Source of the DNA: Planctomycetaceae bacterium
Lineage (GTDB): Bacteria > Planctomycetota > Planctomycetia > Planctomycetales > Planctomycetaceae
Length of the DNA stretch: 46,598 nt
NCBI GenBank assembly: GCA_002726205.1
Contig: PBSL01000054.1
Coordinates: 1-46,598 of the forward strand
Direction of reading: 5' to 3'
Below are positions 1-11,112 of the stretch, one piece after another. Each line of letters opens with the position of its first letter. Positions within the stretch are counted from its first letter, which is position 1. A program made the translations under genes and the position numbers. The notes below the pieces were generated by a model. The model was given only the letters and a program-made list of their open reading frames with translations, ran no database searches and was not told the DNA's origin.

Positions 1-404
1 ATATGGTGAACGATGGAGTTGGAGATGACACCATCGAAGCGGTCGTCTGCAAACGGCATGGCCTTGGCATCGCCGTGTTCAACGCTGATCCGCTCGTCGA
101 ATCCCGCCGTGGAGACGTTCCGCCGCGCCAGCCTCAGCATCTCGTCGGCCAGGTCGATTGCCACCACGCGGCAGTCGGTGACCCGGCTGGCCAATTCCAC
201 GGGAATCTGCGCGGTGCCGGTCCCGACATCGAGCAGTCGGCACGCGGCAAGTGGCTTCGGATCGGCCGTCGGCTGCCCGTTGTCCCAGGCCGCAAGCAGA
301 TCATCGACAAAGACACGGTTGACGGTCGAGTGGTCCATCCGATCGTAACCGACGGCGTCCTCGACGGAGTCCATCAGTTCTGGTTCGAGCGTCCTGGGCA
401 GCAT
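1..404 (-). CDS. Class I SAM-dependent methyltransferase (3' end cut off by window edge)
   Basis: The reading frame opens with ATG at 404-402 and runs off the left edge, so only about 134 N-terminal residues are visible. The glycine-rich motif I of class I methyltransferases is present (LLDVGTGTAQIPVELA), followed by the acidic end of strand 2 (VVAIDLADEML) and motif II/III-like sequence (VEHGDAKAMPF, then DGVISNSIVHH). This is the Methyltransf_11/25 type, which acts on small molecules or quinone-like substrates. The substrate cannot be told. It starts about 14 bases after the clpC stop on the same strand, so it is probably read with clpC or from read-through. The family assignment is firm, the function open. 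Confidence 0.8.
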   Translation of the reverse strand, partial: MLPRTLEPELMDSVEDAVGYDRMDHSTVNRVFVDDLLAAWDNGQPTADPKPLAACRLLDVGTGTAQIPVELASRVTDCRVVAIDLADEMLRLARRNVSTAGFDERISVEHGDAKAMPFADDRFDGVISNSIVHH

Positions 405-417
405 ATCGAACCGGGGG

Positions 418-2970
<2,553 letters not shown>

Positions 2971-3205
2971 CTGTTTCTCCCAGCAATCATCCCTGGCACG
3001 CGGATCGGTGGAATCACCGACCCGGATTAATATTCGCGGGGCACACGCTGCATCCCGACAAGTCTAGGTCACGATTGAAGGCGGCGGACATCTGCCGGCC
3101 TCGAGAGATCCGTTCCCGAGTTCCTTGCCGACCGACACAACCGCTACAATGCACCGGGATTCTAGTTCTCGTGCTCGTCGGTGACAAGATTCGCAGCCAC
3201 TCCCG

Positions 3206-3220
3206 CCTGAGTGACTCAGG
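3206..3220 (+). promoter_or_regulatory. Perfect 6-bp hairpin abutting the ribosome binding site of the ThiD2-ThiE fusion
   Basis: CCTGAG (3206-3211), loop TGA, CTCAGG (3215-3220) form a perfect stem. Its 3' arm runs into the Shine-Dalgarno AGGAGA (about 3218-3223), 7-8 bases before the ATG at 3231. Pairing would partly hide the SD, so it could modulate translation; a protein operator is also possible. A -10-like TACAAT lies at 3145-3150 with no good -35 box. I looked for the conserved TPP riboswitch core in 2971-3230 and did not find it. Confidence 0.35.
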
Positions 3221-3230
3221 AGAAATTTCC

Positions 3231-4754
3231 ATGATTCCGGGAGATTTGACCGAAGCTGCATCACGAGCCATCACCACGGTCACACACGACACCCGGTCGG
3301 TTCACCCCCACGACCTCCTCTGGGCACTACTGGATCAGGAATCCCGTGCCAGCGAGATCCTTGCCAGCGGAGGTCTCGACATCCCCACGATCGCCGCCTG
3401 CATTCCTCGCCCCAGCGACGACGCGCAGACCATCGACGAGCCTGCCGACGCCGCTTTGGACGCCGTCCTGCTGGAAGCCGGTCGCTTGGCCGGCCGTGCG
3501 GGTCGCGGAAGCCAGATCGGAACCGAGCACTTGTTGTGGGGCCTGGCCCAGGCTGACGAGACGATCGGTGGATTGCTGGCCGAGCACGGCCTGCAGGCGA
3601 AATCACTGGTGCCGGCAGTCGAAGCGGCCGCCGGGGCAGAAACGACTCCCCTGGAAACCGACGAAACACTGGCACCGGCAGCGGACAACGAAACGGACAT
3701 TCTCCGGCTCGTCGACGCCACGGCCAATCGTGCCCGCGAGGGCCTGCGGGTGGTCGAGGACATCTCGCGGTTCATCCTCGAAGACCCGCACCTGACCGGG
3801 CTACTCAAGCAACTTCGTCACGATCTGGTCACGGCGCTGGAACCGTTGGATTCGGGGAGGCTGCTCACCGCCCGCGACACCCTCGGCGACGTGGGCACCA
3901 CGGCCACAACCGATCGTGAGTTCGACCGCGGGACGTTGCGTGATGTCCTGGACGCCAACCTCGGACGTGCCCAGGAGTCCCTGAGAACGCTCGAGGAGTT
4001 CGCCAAGCTGCTCGACGACGGATCCTCCGGTACGGCAATCACACCGGCCGCGCGTTTCCAGAGCGCTCGCTACGATCTCTACACCCTGCACAAGGCCCTG
4101 GCCGGAACATTCGAAGCCCGTCGTCGCCTCGACGGTCGAACCCTCTACGTGTTGGCCACCGAGGACAGCTGCCATGCTGGGATCGGACCGGCGATCCGGG
4201 CCGCCGCACTGGGAGGAGCCGGGGTCGTGCAGTTGCGAGAGAAATCCGTCGGCGACCGTCAGCTGTTGTCGTTGGCACATCGTGTTCGCCGTTGGACGCG
4301 TGAGGCGGGCACATTGTTCGTGATCAACGACCGGGCTGACCTGGCAGTCATCGCCGGAGCCGACGGTGTCCACGTCGGACAGGACGAACTCGACGTCCGT
4401 TCGGTCCGACGGATCATCGGCCCCGATCGCCTGGTCGGCGTCTCGACCCACTCGATCGAGCAGGCACGCCAGGCGGTACTCGACGGGGCCGACTACCTGG
4501 GCGTCGGGCCGGTTTTTCCCTCCGCCACCAAGTCCTTCGACAACTTCGCGGGACTCGACTACGTCCGCGCTGTCGCCGAAGAAATCTCACTGCCCTGGTA
4601 CGCGATCGGCGGGATCACCAGCGAGAATCTCTCCGAGGTGATTGCCGCGGGCGCATCGAGAATCGCCGTCAGTGCAGCCGTCTGCGCGGCCGAAGATCCC
4701 GAGGCCGCGGCCCGGGCGTTGTGCCGGGAACTCGCCGACGACGACCGCGACTGA
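3231..4754 (+). CDS. thiE: Clp-N domain / ThiD2 / thiamine-phosphate synthase triple fusion
   Basis: 507 residues from ATG 3231, which has AGGAGA at the right distance; the frame stays open upstream to 3075 but without a comparable site. Residues about 1-132 are two Clp-N-like repeats (second repeat has IGTEHLLWGL, close to ClpC GTEHLLLGL). Residues about 155-295 match the ThiD2 domain (RLVDATANRAREGLRVVED), an HMP-phosphate kinase module known fused to ThiE in cyanobacteria. Residues about 303-500 are ThiE, with VVQLREKS, INDRADLA, DGVHVGQDE, GPVFPSATK and YAIGGI. ThiE couples HMP-PP with thiazole phosphate to give thiamine phosphate. The last two domains fit thiamine synthesis. The Clp-N part is the oddity: such repeats normally recruit adaptors to Clp ATPases, and clpC lies directly divergent. 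Confidence 0.9.
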   Translation: MIPGDLTEAASRAITTVTHDTRSVHPHDLLWALLDQESRASEILASGGLDIPTIAACIPRPSDDAQTIDEPADAALDAVLLEAGRLAGRAGRGSQIGTEHLLWGLAQADETIGGLLAEHGLQAKSLVPAVEAAAGAETTPLETDETLAPAADNETDILRLVDATANRAREGLRVVEDISRFILEDPHLTGLLKQLRHDLVTALEPLDSGRLLTARDTLGDVGTTATTDREFDRGTLRDVLDANLGRAQESLRTLEEFAKLLDDGSSGTAITPAARFQSARYDLYTLHKALAGTFEARRRLDGRTLYVLATEDSCHAGIGPAIRAAALGGAGVVQLREKSVGDRQLLSLAHRVRRWTREAGTLFVINDRADLAVIAGADGVHVGQDELDVRSVRRIIGPDRLVGVSTHSIEQARQAVLDGADYLGVGPVFPSATKSFDNFAGLDYVRAVAEEISLPWYAIGGITSENLSEVIAAGASRIAVSAAVCAAEDPEAAARALCRELADDDRD

Positions 4755-4763
4755 AGCTTCCGG

Positions 4764-5768
4764 TCAACGTTTCTTTTTCGGCAGGGGGACGGCCGGCCGG
4801 GCCTTGCGTGCCGCGGCATCCCACGAGTCGAGCGTGATCTGCAACTCGAGGTCCTGCTTGCTGCCATCGACGGTGCGAATGACCGTCATCGACACCTTGT
4901 CACCGGGCTTGAATGTCTTGATCAGGTTCACGAGTTGTTCAAAGTCGGTGATTTTCTTGCCGGCGAAGGTCTTCACGACATCTCCGACGCGAACACCCGC
5001 CCTGGCAGCCGCCAGCCCCGGCCGGACTTCCTGGATCTGGCACGGCATCGAAAAAGACCTCACACCCAGCAACGCCTGGCCACGGCGGACGATCCGCAGC
5101 ATCGGCAGGGCGGCGTTGAGGCCGTCGAGTTCCTCGCTGGAGGCCTTGACTCCCTGGATGATCAACAACGACTGCAACTGGGTCAGCCGTCTGACGAACC
5201 TCAGCCCCCGGTCACCACCGACCCAGCCCTTCCCCAGTTGCAGCGTCATGATCGGCCGCCCCAGCAGGCTCTGGCTGTTGGGATCGACGATGTTGTCGTC
5301 GGCATCCTTGAACACACCGCCCAGCCGGCGGATCTGCTCGACCGCCCGCTGTTGTCTCAGCTCGGTGTGCGCGGTCAGCACGGCGCGTGCCCGCCGCGAC
5401 ACGCGGCGGGGTCCCTTCGTCACCAGACCCTCGAGCACTTCCTCGCTGGCGGTGGCCATGACAATTTCACCGGCGGTGTACATGCGTTCGAGGACGGCGA
5501 TCGCCCGCGCGGCCACCTCCAGACTTTGGGTGCGTGCCGCCTCACCCAGGGGCCCGGCAGCATCGGCACCGGCCCGAAACAGTTCCCTGGTCGCCCGCTG
5601 CCGCTGCCGGTAGCTGCGGGCATCCAGGTCCGCGATCAACGTCGGCAACGGTCGCACGACGACCCGCACGTCGTGCGGCAAGGGCGGCGGAGGCGGAAAC
5701 GGGGCCCCGGCCCTCACCAGGGCCGGAACAGCCAGAATCACCACGGCAATTTTCAGACGTCGCGTCAT
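4764..5768 (-). CDS. Secreted PDZ-domain protein
   Basis: 334 residues from ATG at 5768, with GAGAGG and CGAGG just upstream. An N-terminal signal peptide is followed by a proline run (FPPPPPLP). The middle part is helical and Arg/Ala-rich, then comes a segment of strand-helix units resembling a leucine-rich repeat (LTQLQSLLIIQGVKASSEELDGL). The C-terminal about 95 residues form a PDZ domain: IQEVRPGLAAARAGVRVGDVV, then FAGKKITDFEQLVNLIKTFKPGD and a VSMTVIR strand. No protease catalytic domain is visible, so this is a binding protein rather than a DegP-type protease. It converges on the ThiE fusion with a 9-bp gap. Exported location is inferred from the signal peptide. Confidence 0.8.
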   Translation of the reverse strand: MTRRLKIAVVILAVPALVRAGAPFPPPPPLPHDVRVVVRPLPTLIADLDARSYRQRQRATRELFRAGADAAGPLGEAARTQSLEVAARAIAVLERMYTAGEIVMATASEEVLEGLVTKGPRRVSRRARAVLTAHTELRQQRAVEQIRRLGGVFKDADDNIVDPNSQSLLGRPIMTLQLGKGWVGGDRGLRFVRRLTQLQSLLIIQGVKASSEELDGLNAALPMLRIVRRGQALLGVRSFSMPCQIQEVRPGLAAARAGVRVGDVVKTFAGKKITDFEQLVNLIKTFKPGDKVSMTVIRTVDGSKQDLELQITLDSWDAAARKARPAVPLPKKKR

Positions 5769-5820
5769 CCTCGGCCTCTCCCAGGGCGCGGCGCCTATTG
5801 TGCAGAATGCGAGAGACAAT

Positions 5821-5843
5821 GCCATGGCAGTCGCTGCCACGGC
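5821..5843. repeat. Inverted repeat in the thiS / PDZ-gene divergent region
   Basis: GCCATGGCAG-TCG-CTGCCACGGC is a 10-bp inverted repeat with one A-C mismatch around a 3-base centre; the core TGGCAG-TCG-CTGCCA is perfect. It has no following T-tract, so it is not a classic terminator. It sits 21 bp upstream of the putative thiS -35 box and 53 bp upstream of the PDZ gene start, a plausible operator position. No binding protein can be named. Confidence 0.4.
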
Positions 5844-5863
5844 CCCCTGATTCGGCCACTTCC

Positions 5864-5893
5864 TTGACGCTGTCGCCAGACCATCCGTACACT
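5864..5893 (+). promoter_or_regulatory. Candidate sigma-70 promoter of thiS
   Basis: TTGACG (5864-5869), an 18-bp spacer and TACACT (5888-5893). Transcription would begin around 5899-5901, only a few bases before the thiS ATG at 5904, giving a leaderless or nearly leaderless message. This fits the absence of any Shine-Dalgarno sequence before thiS. No TPP riboswitch fits in such a short leader. Confidence 0.45.
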
Positions 5894-5903
5894 CCTCGGC
5901 AGC

Positions 5904-6104
5904 ATGCAGATCCAAGTCAACGAGGAATCGCGCGAGGTGAAACCCGGAGCAACCGTGGCCGATTTGATCACCCAACTGGGACTGGAACCCCGTTACCTGG
6001 CGGTCGAACGCAACCGGACACTGGTACCTCGTCGCGAACACTCCGACTGCGTGCTGGGCGAAGGAGATCGGCTGGAGATTGTCACGCTGGTCGGTGGTGG
6101 CTAA
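5904..6104 (+). CDS. thiS: Sulfur carrier protein ThiS
   Basis: 66 residues, normal for ThiS, with a beta-grasp pattern ([41 protein letters not shown]). The C-terminus carries the Gly-Gly needed for adenylation and thiocarboxylate formation; here it ends GGG, one glycine more than the usual GG end. ThiS delivers sulfur to ThiG for thiazole synthesis. It lies 25 bp upstream of thiG on the same strand. No Shine-Dalgarno is seen before the ATG, in keeping with the promoter placed almost on top of the start. No ThiF, ThiH or ThiO is in the window. Confidence 0.93.
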   Translation: MQIQVNEESREVKPGATVADLITQLGLEPRYLAVERNRTLVPRREHSDCVLGEGDRLEIVTLVGGG

Positions 6105-6129
6105 CGCAACACGAAAAGGGACGAGCCGG

Positions 6130-7029
6130 ATGAGTACTCCCGATCCCGACCGGGGACAACTGACACAGCAACTCGACCCGACCCTCGACGTGCCCCTGGT
6201 CCTTGGCACCCACGAGTTGAAACACCGCCTGGTCGTGGGAACCGGCAAGTACGCCGGCTACGACCTGATGCAGGAGTGCCTGGAAGCCAGTGGTGCGGAA
6301 GTGATCACCGTCGCCGTGCGGCGGGAGCGACTGGTTGATGCCGACGGCCGCAACATCCTCGACTTCATCGACCTCTCCCGCTACACGATCCTGCCCAACA
6401 CGGCCGGTTGTTTCTCGGCCGAGGACGCCGTGCGGGTGGCTCGACTGGGTCGCGAGATCCTGGAGGGGTTGGAGAATCCCGGTGCCGACTGGGTCAAGCT
6501 CGAGGTTCTCGGCGACACGCGGACACTGCTGCCGGATCCGGTGGCCACGCTCGAGGCCACCCGGCAACTGGTTGCCGAGGGATTCCAGGTCCTGTGCTAC
6601 ACTTCCGACGACCCGATCACGGCCAGGCGACTCAAGGAAGCCGGCGCGACGTCGGTCATGCCGGCCGGCAGCCCGATCGGCAGCGGCCAGGGGCTGTTGA
6701 ATCCGAACAACATCCGGATCTGCCTGGAGTACCTCAAGGAAGACGACCCGGACTACCCGGTGATCGTCGATGCCGGGGTCGGCACGGCCAGCGACGTGGC
6801 CGTCGCCATGGAACTGGGCTGTGACGGCGTGCTGCTCAACACGGGCATCGCCGCTGCCGGGGACCCACTGCTGATGGCCCACGCAATGCGTCACGCCTGC
6901 CACGCCGGCCGCCAGGCATTCCTGGCCGGCCGCATCCCCAGGAAACTCTACGCCACCGCGTCCAGCCCCGAAGTCGGCGTTCTGGGCGGCCCGGTCCGCC
7001 GGGGAACCTGTGACCCGGGTTCGGCCTAA
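6130..7029 (+). CDS. thiG: Thiazole synthase ThiG
   Basis: 299 residues from ATG 6130, with the core starting at [21 protein letters not shown]. Family motifs are clear: [34 protein letters not shown], the Schiff-base lysine region [33 protein letters not shown] and [12 protein letters not shown]. ThiG is a TIM-barrel enzyme that condenses deoxyxylulose 5-phosphate, dehydroglycine and ThiS-carried sulfur into the thiazole phosphate. It forms an operon with thiS. About 20 N-terminal residues are extra compared with short ThiG proteins. Its stop overlaps the convergent MDR gene by 4 bp. Confidence 0.96.
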   Translation: MSTPDPDRGQLTQQLDPTLDVPLVLGTHELKHRLVVGTGKYAGYDLMQECLEASGAEVITVAVRRERLVDADGRNILDFIDLSRYTILPNTAGCFSAEDAVRVARLGREILEGLENPGADWVKLEVLGDTRTLLPDPVATLEATRQLVAEGFQVLCYTSDDPITARRLKEAGATSVMPAGSPIGSGQGLLNPNNIRICLEYLKEDDPDYPVIVDAGVGTASDVAVAMELGCDGVLLNTGIAAAGDPLLMAHAMRHACHAGRQAFLAGRIPRKLYATASSPEVGVLGGPVRRGTCDPGSA

Positions 7030-8042
7030 CCGTCCGACTCGCTGATTTTCAGCAATACCTTGCCCTCGCGGCCCGGCCTTTCCGAGGCGGCGACCGCCTC
7101 GACCACCTGGTCCAGGCCGAAGCTCTCGCCGATCTGCGAAGTCAGTACGCCTCGACCGACCAGCCCGCTGACGGTCTTGATCGTCCTGAGCTTTGCCAGC
7201 AGACCCTGGCCGGCCAGCCAACGGCCCAGCCAGAATCCCTCGACTCGCGCACCCCCGGTCATCAGCGATCTCGGTGAGAACGACAGCGGCCGATCGTCGA
7301 GGGTCCCGTAGCACAGCATCCGCCCCCCGGGTGCCAGGCATTCAACCACCGCCGAGGCCAACGGCCCGCCAACCGGGTCGATCGCCCATCGCACTCCCTC
7401 GGCCCCGGTAATCTCTCGAACCATCCGAACCAGTTCCGAGCACGGTTGCTGGTCTGCCTGGAACGCCAGCACGGCATCACCTCCCAGGCGGGTCAGTTCA
7501 TCGACCTGGGCGTCATGGCGGACAACGTTGATCGTGCGGATCCCCAGCTCCTGTCCGAGCCGGATCACCATCCGTCCCAGTTGGCTGCCGGCGGCAGTCT
7601 GCAGCAGCCAACCACCGGCCGGGATCGCCAGGACTTTTTTCAGCATCACCCAGGCGGTGACCGGATTGATGAAGAACGTGGCGGCCTGCTCGACCGGCAG
7701 ATCGGCCGGCACCGGCACCACCTGCTGGGCCGGCACCACGGCCCGCTGGGCCCAGTTGCCGGTGAGGGAATTCAACACGACGACGCGGCGGTTGCGGCGA
7801 AGGTTGGCCAACAGACCTCCTCCGCTCTGCTCGACCACACCAACCCCCTCGTAGCCCGGCGTGAACGGCAACGACGGCCGCTTGCCATAAGTGCCACGGA
7901 TCGTCATCAGGTCCGAGGGGTTCACCGGGCTTGCCAGCATCCGTACCAGCACCTCGCCGCGTCCCGGCTCGGGCACCGCCACCTCCTCGACCGTCAACAC
8001 ATCGGTCGGCTCGCCGAATTCTGCAAATCGAATGGCCTTCAT
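7026..8042 (-). CDS. Medium-chain dehydrogenase/reductase, enoyl reductase-like (quinone oxidoreductase superfamily)
   Basis: 338 residues from ATG 8042 ([12 protein letters not shown]). The N-terminal GroES-like fold shows [16 protein letters not shown] and [13 protein letters not shown], a signature of the ETR-like branch (mitochondrial MECR-type 2-enoyl thioester reductases) rather than zinc alcohol dehydrogenases; the zinc-ligand cysteines are absent. The Rossmann half has [19 protein letters not shown], an AxxSxxG-like NADPH loop. Later come DAVLAF and AIDPVGG. It probably reduces an activated double bond or quinone with NADPH; the substrate is unknown. It is convergent with thiG (4-bp overlap) and shows no functional link to it. 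Confidence 0.82.
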   Translation of the reverse strand: MKAIRFAEFGEPTDVLTVEEVAVPEPGRGEVLVRMLASPVNPSDLMTIRGTYGKRPSLPFTPGYEGVGVVEQSGGGLLANLRRNRRVVVLNSLTGNWAQRAVVPAQQVVPVPADLPVEQAATFFINPVTAWVMLKKVLAIPAGGWLLQTAAGSQLGRMVIRLGQELGIRTINVVRHDAQVDELTRLGGDAVLAFQADQQPCSELVRMVREITGAEGVRWAIDPVGGPLASAVVECLAPGGRMLCYGTLDDRPLSFSPRSLMTGGARVEGFWLGRWLAGQGLLAKLRTIKTVSGLVGRGVLTSQIGESFGLDQVVEAVAASERPGREGKVLLKISESDG

Positions 8043-8255
8043 CGTGCCGACAGTTCTACCGGTCCGTCTCCGCGGTGCCAACCGTGCATTGCCGTTGCAT
8101 CGGTCGAACCCGCGAACTATCTTTCCCCCCGCTTCTCACACGTCTCACTCAGACTCTCCAACTCCCAACACCATCAGCCAGCAATCGCCGGTCGGGGCCC
8201 GTCCACGCCACCGACGGCTCGCCCTCCATCCGTCTTCTCGAAACGGCCCGTCACC

Positions 8256-9158
8256 ATGCTCCGGCTGGGCATCATCGATTTCGACAGCTCGCACTGCGTC
8301 GAGTTCACCAAGCGGATCAACCAGGTTGGCGTACCGGCCGATCAGTGGGTCGAGGGTGCCCGCGTGGTCGCCGGTTGGCCGGGAACGTCGGAGATGGCAC
8401 CCGAACGGATCGGCGGTTTCACACCCGAAATGCAGGCGTGCGGGGTCAGCATGGTGGATTCTCCCCTGGAATTGATCGACCAGGTCGACGCCGTCCTGGT
8501 CCTGTCACTCTCGGGCACCCCGCATCTGGAGCGGGTTCGTCCGTTTCTCGAAGCCGGCCTGCCGGCGTTTGTCGACAAGCCGATGGCCTGCGGTCAGGAC
8601 GACGCCCACGAGATGTTCACACTGGCCGCCGGAGCCGACGTCCCTTTCTTCTCGTGCTCGGCGATGAGGTTCTGCAACGAGGTGGTCGAGTTTGTGCAGG
8701 ATCAATCGGAGCGTTTTGGCCCGGTGCACGGGGCAACCAGTTACGGCCCGGCGTGGCGGGCGGAGGGCAATCCGGGACTGTTCCACTACGGAATCCACCC
8801 CGTCGAAGTGCTTTTTGCCCTGATGGGTCCCGGGTGCCGAACCGTCTCGACCCACCACACCGATTCGACCGACGTCGTGATCGGCACGTGGGATGACGGA
8901 CGATTGGGTGTCGTGCGGGGCGGACGCACCGGAGCCACCGCCTATGGTTTCGTTGGCTGGTGCGAGCGAGCCGTCATTCGCCAGGACACGTCGACCCGTT
9001 TTGCCTATCACAATCTCTGCCGACACATCGTCAGCACGCTTTCCGGAGACACCCCGCCGCCGGTGGCATCGGAAGTCACGCTCGAGATCATCGCCTTCAT
9101 CGAATCTGCCCTGGCCAGTGAAAACCGGGACGGACACCCGGTTGACCTGCCCCGTTGA
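8256..9158 (+). CDS. Gfo/Idh/MocA-family oxidoreductase
   Basis: 300 residues from ATG 8256. The Rossmann start is LRLGIIDFDSSHCVEF, and the central motif is PAFVDKPMACG, where DKP replaces the usual EKP; the lysine thought to be catalytic is kept. The C-terminal part (LFHYGIHPVEVLFALMG) contains the GxHxxD-like region as YGIHPVE. These enzymes oxidise or reduce sugars and cyclitols with NAD(P). The glycine-rich loop is weak (IDFDSSH in place of GxGxxG), so cofactor use may differ from classical members. It follows a 213-bp divergent region shared with the MDR gene. Confidence 0.85.
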   Translation: MLRLGIIDFDSSHCVEFTKRINQVGVPADQWVEGARVVAGWPGTSEMAPERIGGFTPEMQACGVSMVDSPLELIDQVDAVLVLSLSGTPHLERVRPFLEAGLPAFVDKPMACGQDDAHEMFTLAAGADVPFFSCSAMRFCNEVVEFVQDQSERFGPVHGATSYGPAWRAEGNPGLFHYGIHPVEVLFALMGPGCRTVSTHHTDSTDVVIGTWDDGRLGVVRGGRTGATAYGFVGWCERAVIRQDTSTRFAYHNLCRHIVSTLSGDTPPPVASEVTLEIIAFIESALASENRDGHPVDLPR

Positions 9159-9187
9159 CTGCTCCTCGTTCTTCCGCCGGACGACCG

Positions 9188-10045
9188 ATGCAACTTGCTC
9201 TCTCACGACTCCTGCTGACCATTCTGATCACGCTGCTACCGGGACTTTCCGGCATCGTGTCGGCCCAGGAATTCGGGGTTTACACCAGGGTGTTCAATCT
9301 TGCCGGTTCCAAGCCCAAGGCCCCCCCGCGGATCATCGTTCGCAGCCTGACGCTGTTTCGCTCGGGCAAGGCTTACGACTCGATCCATTCGGCCGGCGAG
9401 GTGACCGTATTCGAACCGGCCCGTCGCCGCTTCGTGATCCTCAACGGCCCGCGCCGCCTGGCCACCGAGGTCAGCTTCAGCGAGATCAAGAACTCGCTGC
9501 AAAAGGCCGAATCGGCCACGCGGGAGTACGTGGCCCAGCTCCGGCGAAATGGTGATCCCGATTCGCTGGCCGCCGTCGGTCCCCTGCAGGCCCAACTCGA
9601 CCCCGGCTTCAGCGAACAGTACGACCGGGCCTCGTCAATCCTGATTCTCCCCGGCCGTGCCTTCCAGTACCGCGTCGGCTGCACCGCCACGCCGAGCACG
9701 CCGGGGGTCGATCGAATGGCCTTTGGATCGGCTCGCCAACGTTATCTCGAATACGCCGACTGGATCGCGAGACTGAATTACCTGCTACACCCCCGGGCGT
9801 TGTTTCCCGCGCCCCGGGTTGTCCTGAACAACTCGCTGCGATCCCGAAAGCTGCTGCCGCTGACCGTCGAACTGCGGGCCCACGCCGCCGACGACTTTCA
9901 CCTGCGAGCCGAACACCAGTTCCACTGGCAACTGACCGGAAAAGACCGCGACGACATTCGACACTGGGAATCCCTGCTGCTCTCGGAGACACTCAAGCGG
10001 GTCAAGTTCTCCGAATACCGTCGCCGACTGATCAGCAGACGCTGA
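9188..10045 (+). CDS. Secreted protein of unknown function
   Basis: 285 residues from ATG 9188. Residues about 1-26 form a signal peptide with a likely cleavage site after VSA, before QEFGVYTRVF. The mature part has no domain I recognise: a strand-rich N-terminal half (RIIVRSLTLFRSGKAYD, GEVTVFEPARRRFVIL), a helical middle and a basic C-terminus. There is no membrane segment, lipobox or metal motif. It sits 29 bp after the Gfo/Idh gene on the same strand, so the two are probably co-transcribed. I do not assign a function. Confidence 0.7.
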   Translation: MQLALSRLLLTILITLLPGLSGIVSAQEFGVYTRVFNLAGSKPKAPPRIIVRSLTLFRSGKAYDSIHSAGEVTVFEPARRRFVILNGPRRLATEVSFSEIKNSLQKAESATREYVAQLRRNGDPDSLAAVGPLQAQLDPGFSEQYDRASSILILPGRAFQYRVGCTATPSTPGVDRMAFGSARQRYLEYADWIARLNYLLHPRALFPAPRVVLNNSLRSRKLLPLTVELRAHAADDFHLRAEHQFHWQLTGKDRDDIRHWESLLLSETLKRVKFSEYRRRLISRR

Positions 10046-10157
10046 CAAGCCGCACCGCTGCTCTGGCATTGTCGCGAATCAACCGTGTACAACACCGACT
10101 GGCGGGCGTCGGCCCGCACCGTGTTGCTGCCCCTCTTTGTCCAGCCGATCGGATCCC

Positions 10158-11096
10158 ATGAAGGTCATCCTGGCCAGTCCCCGCGGTTTCTGTGCGGGAG
10201 TGAACATGGCGATCGAGTGCCTGGACGAGGCGATCCGCTTCTTCGGAACCGGGATCTACGTCTTCCACGAGATCGTCCACAATCAACACGTCGTCAAACG
10301 ATTTACCGGCCAGGGCGTGACGTTCGTCGATGCAATCGAGGATGTTCCCGAAGAAGCGATCCTGCTGTTTAGTGCTCATGGCGTTTCTCCGCAGATCCGG
10401 GAGACGGCCCGCAGGCTACGCCTGCAGACGATCGACGCCACCTGTCCACTGGTCACCAAGGTGCACCTGGAAGCCCTGCGTTTTGCCCGCGATGGCTTTC
10501 ACATCGTCCTGATTGGACACCAGGGACACGACGAGGTGGTGGGAACGATGGGTGAGGCACCCGAGAGCATCACCCTGGTCGAGTCTCCCGGAGACGTCGA
10601 TCAACTGCCGTTCCCGGCCGACTCGAAGATCGCCTACCTGACACAAACCACGCTCTCGGTCAGCGAAGCCGGGGCCATCATCTCGAGGCTGGTCGAACGC
10701 TACCCCGGCATCGCTTCACCGGCCAAGGAGGACATCTGCTACGCCACGACCAACCGACAGGAGGCAATCCGGGTCCTCGCCGACGGAACCGATGTGGTCG
10801 TGGTGCTGGGCAGCCAGAACAGTTCCAACAGCCAGCGGCTGGCCGAACTGGGACAGATCGAAGCGGGAAAGGCATTCCTGGTCGATTCCGTCCACGAGTT
10901 GCCCGAGGGCTGGGACGAGGGCGTCGAACAGGTCGTGATCACCGCCGGTGCCAGCGCTCCCGAGGATGTCGTGCAGGAATTCCTGGACTACCTGCGAGCC
11001 ACCCACGACGCCACCGTCGAGCAGGTCACCGTCTCCGAAGAGCACGTGCACTTCCCGTTGCCCAACGCGTTGAAAGTCCTGCAATCGAGGAACTGA
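10158..11096 (+). CDS. ispH: 4-hydroxy-3-methylbut-2-enyl diphosphate reductase IspH (LytB)
   Basis: 312 residues from ATG 10158 (MKVILASPRGFCAGV). The three iron-sulfur cysteines are in the expected places: GFCAGV, DATCPLVTKVH and EDICYATTNRQEA. Substrate-binding histidines and serines are visible in HEIVHNQHVV, SAHGVSP, IGHQGHDEVVGTMGE and SQNSSNSQRL. IspH performs the last step of the MEP isoprenoid pathway, giving IPP and DMAPP in the cytosol with a [4Fe-4S] cluster. No other MEP gene is in this window. The C-terminal end lacks the long extension found in some plant and cyanobacterial members. Confidence 0.97.
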   Translation: MKVILASPRGFCAGVNMAIECLDEAIRFFGTGIYVFHEIVHNQHVVKRFTGQGVTFVDAIEDVPEEAILLFSAHGVSPQIRETARRLRLQTIDATCPLVTKVHLEALRFARDGFHIVLIGHQGHDEVVGTMGEAPESITLVESPGDVDQLPFPADSKIAYLTQTTLSVSEAGAIISRLVERYPGIASPAKEDICYATTNRQEAIRVLADGTDVVVVLGSQNSSNSQRLAELGQIEAGKAFLVDSVHELPEGWDEGVEQVVITAGASAPEDVVQEFLDYLRATHDATVEQVTVSEEHVHFPLPNALKVLQSRN

Positions 11097-11112
11097 ACGC
11101 CGGGTCCGTCGG

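Noticed and set aside
2971-3230. TPP riboswitch before the ThiE fusion or thiS (5769-5903)
   Set aside because: The conserved CUGAGA and the second conserved thi-box segments were not found in either leader.
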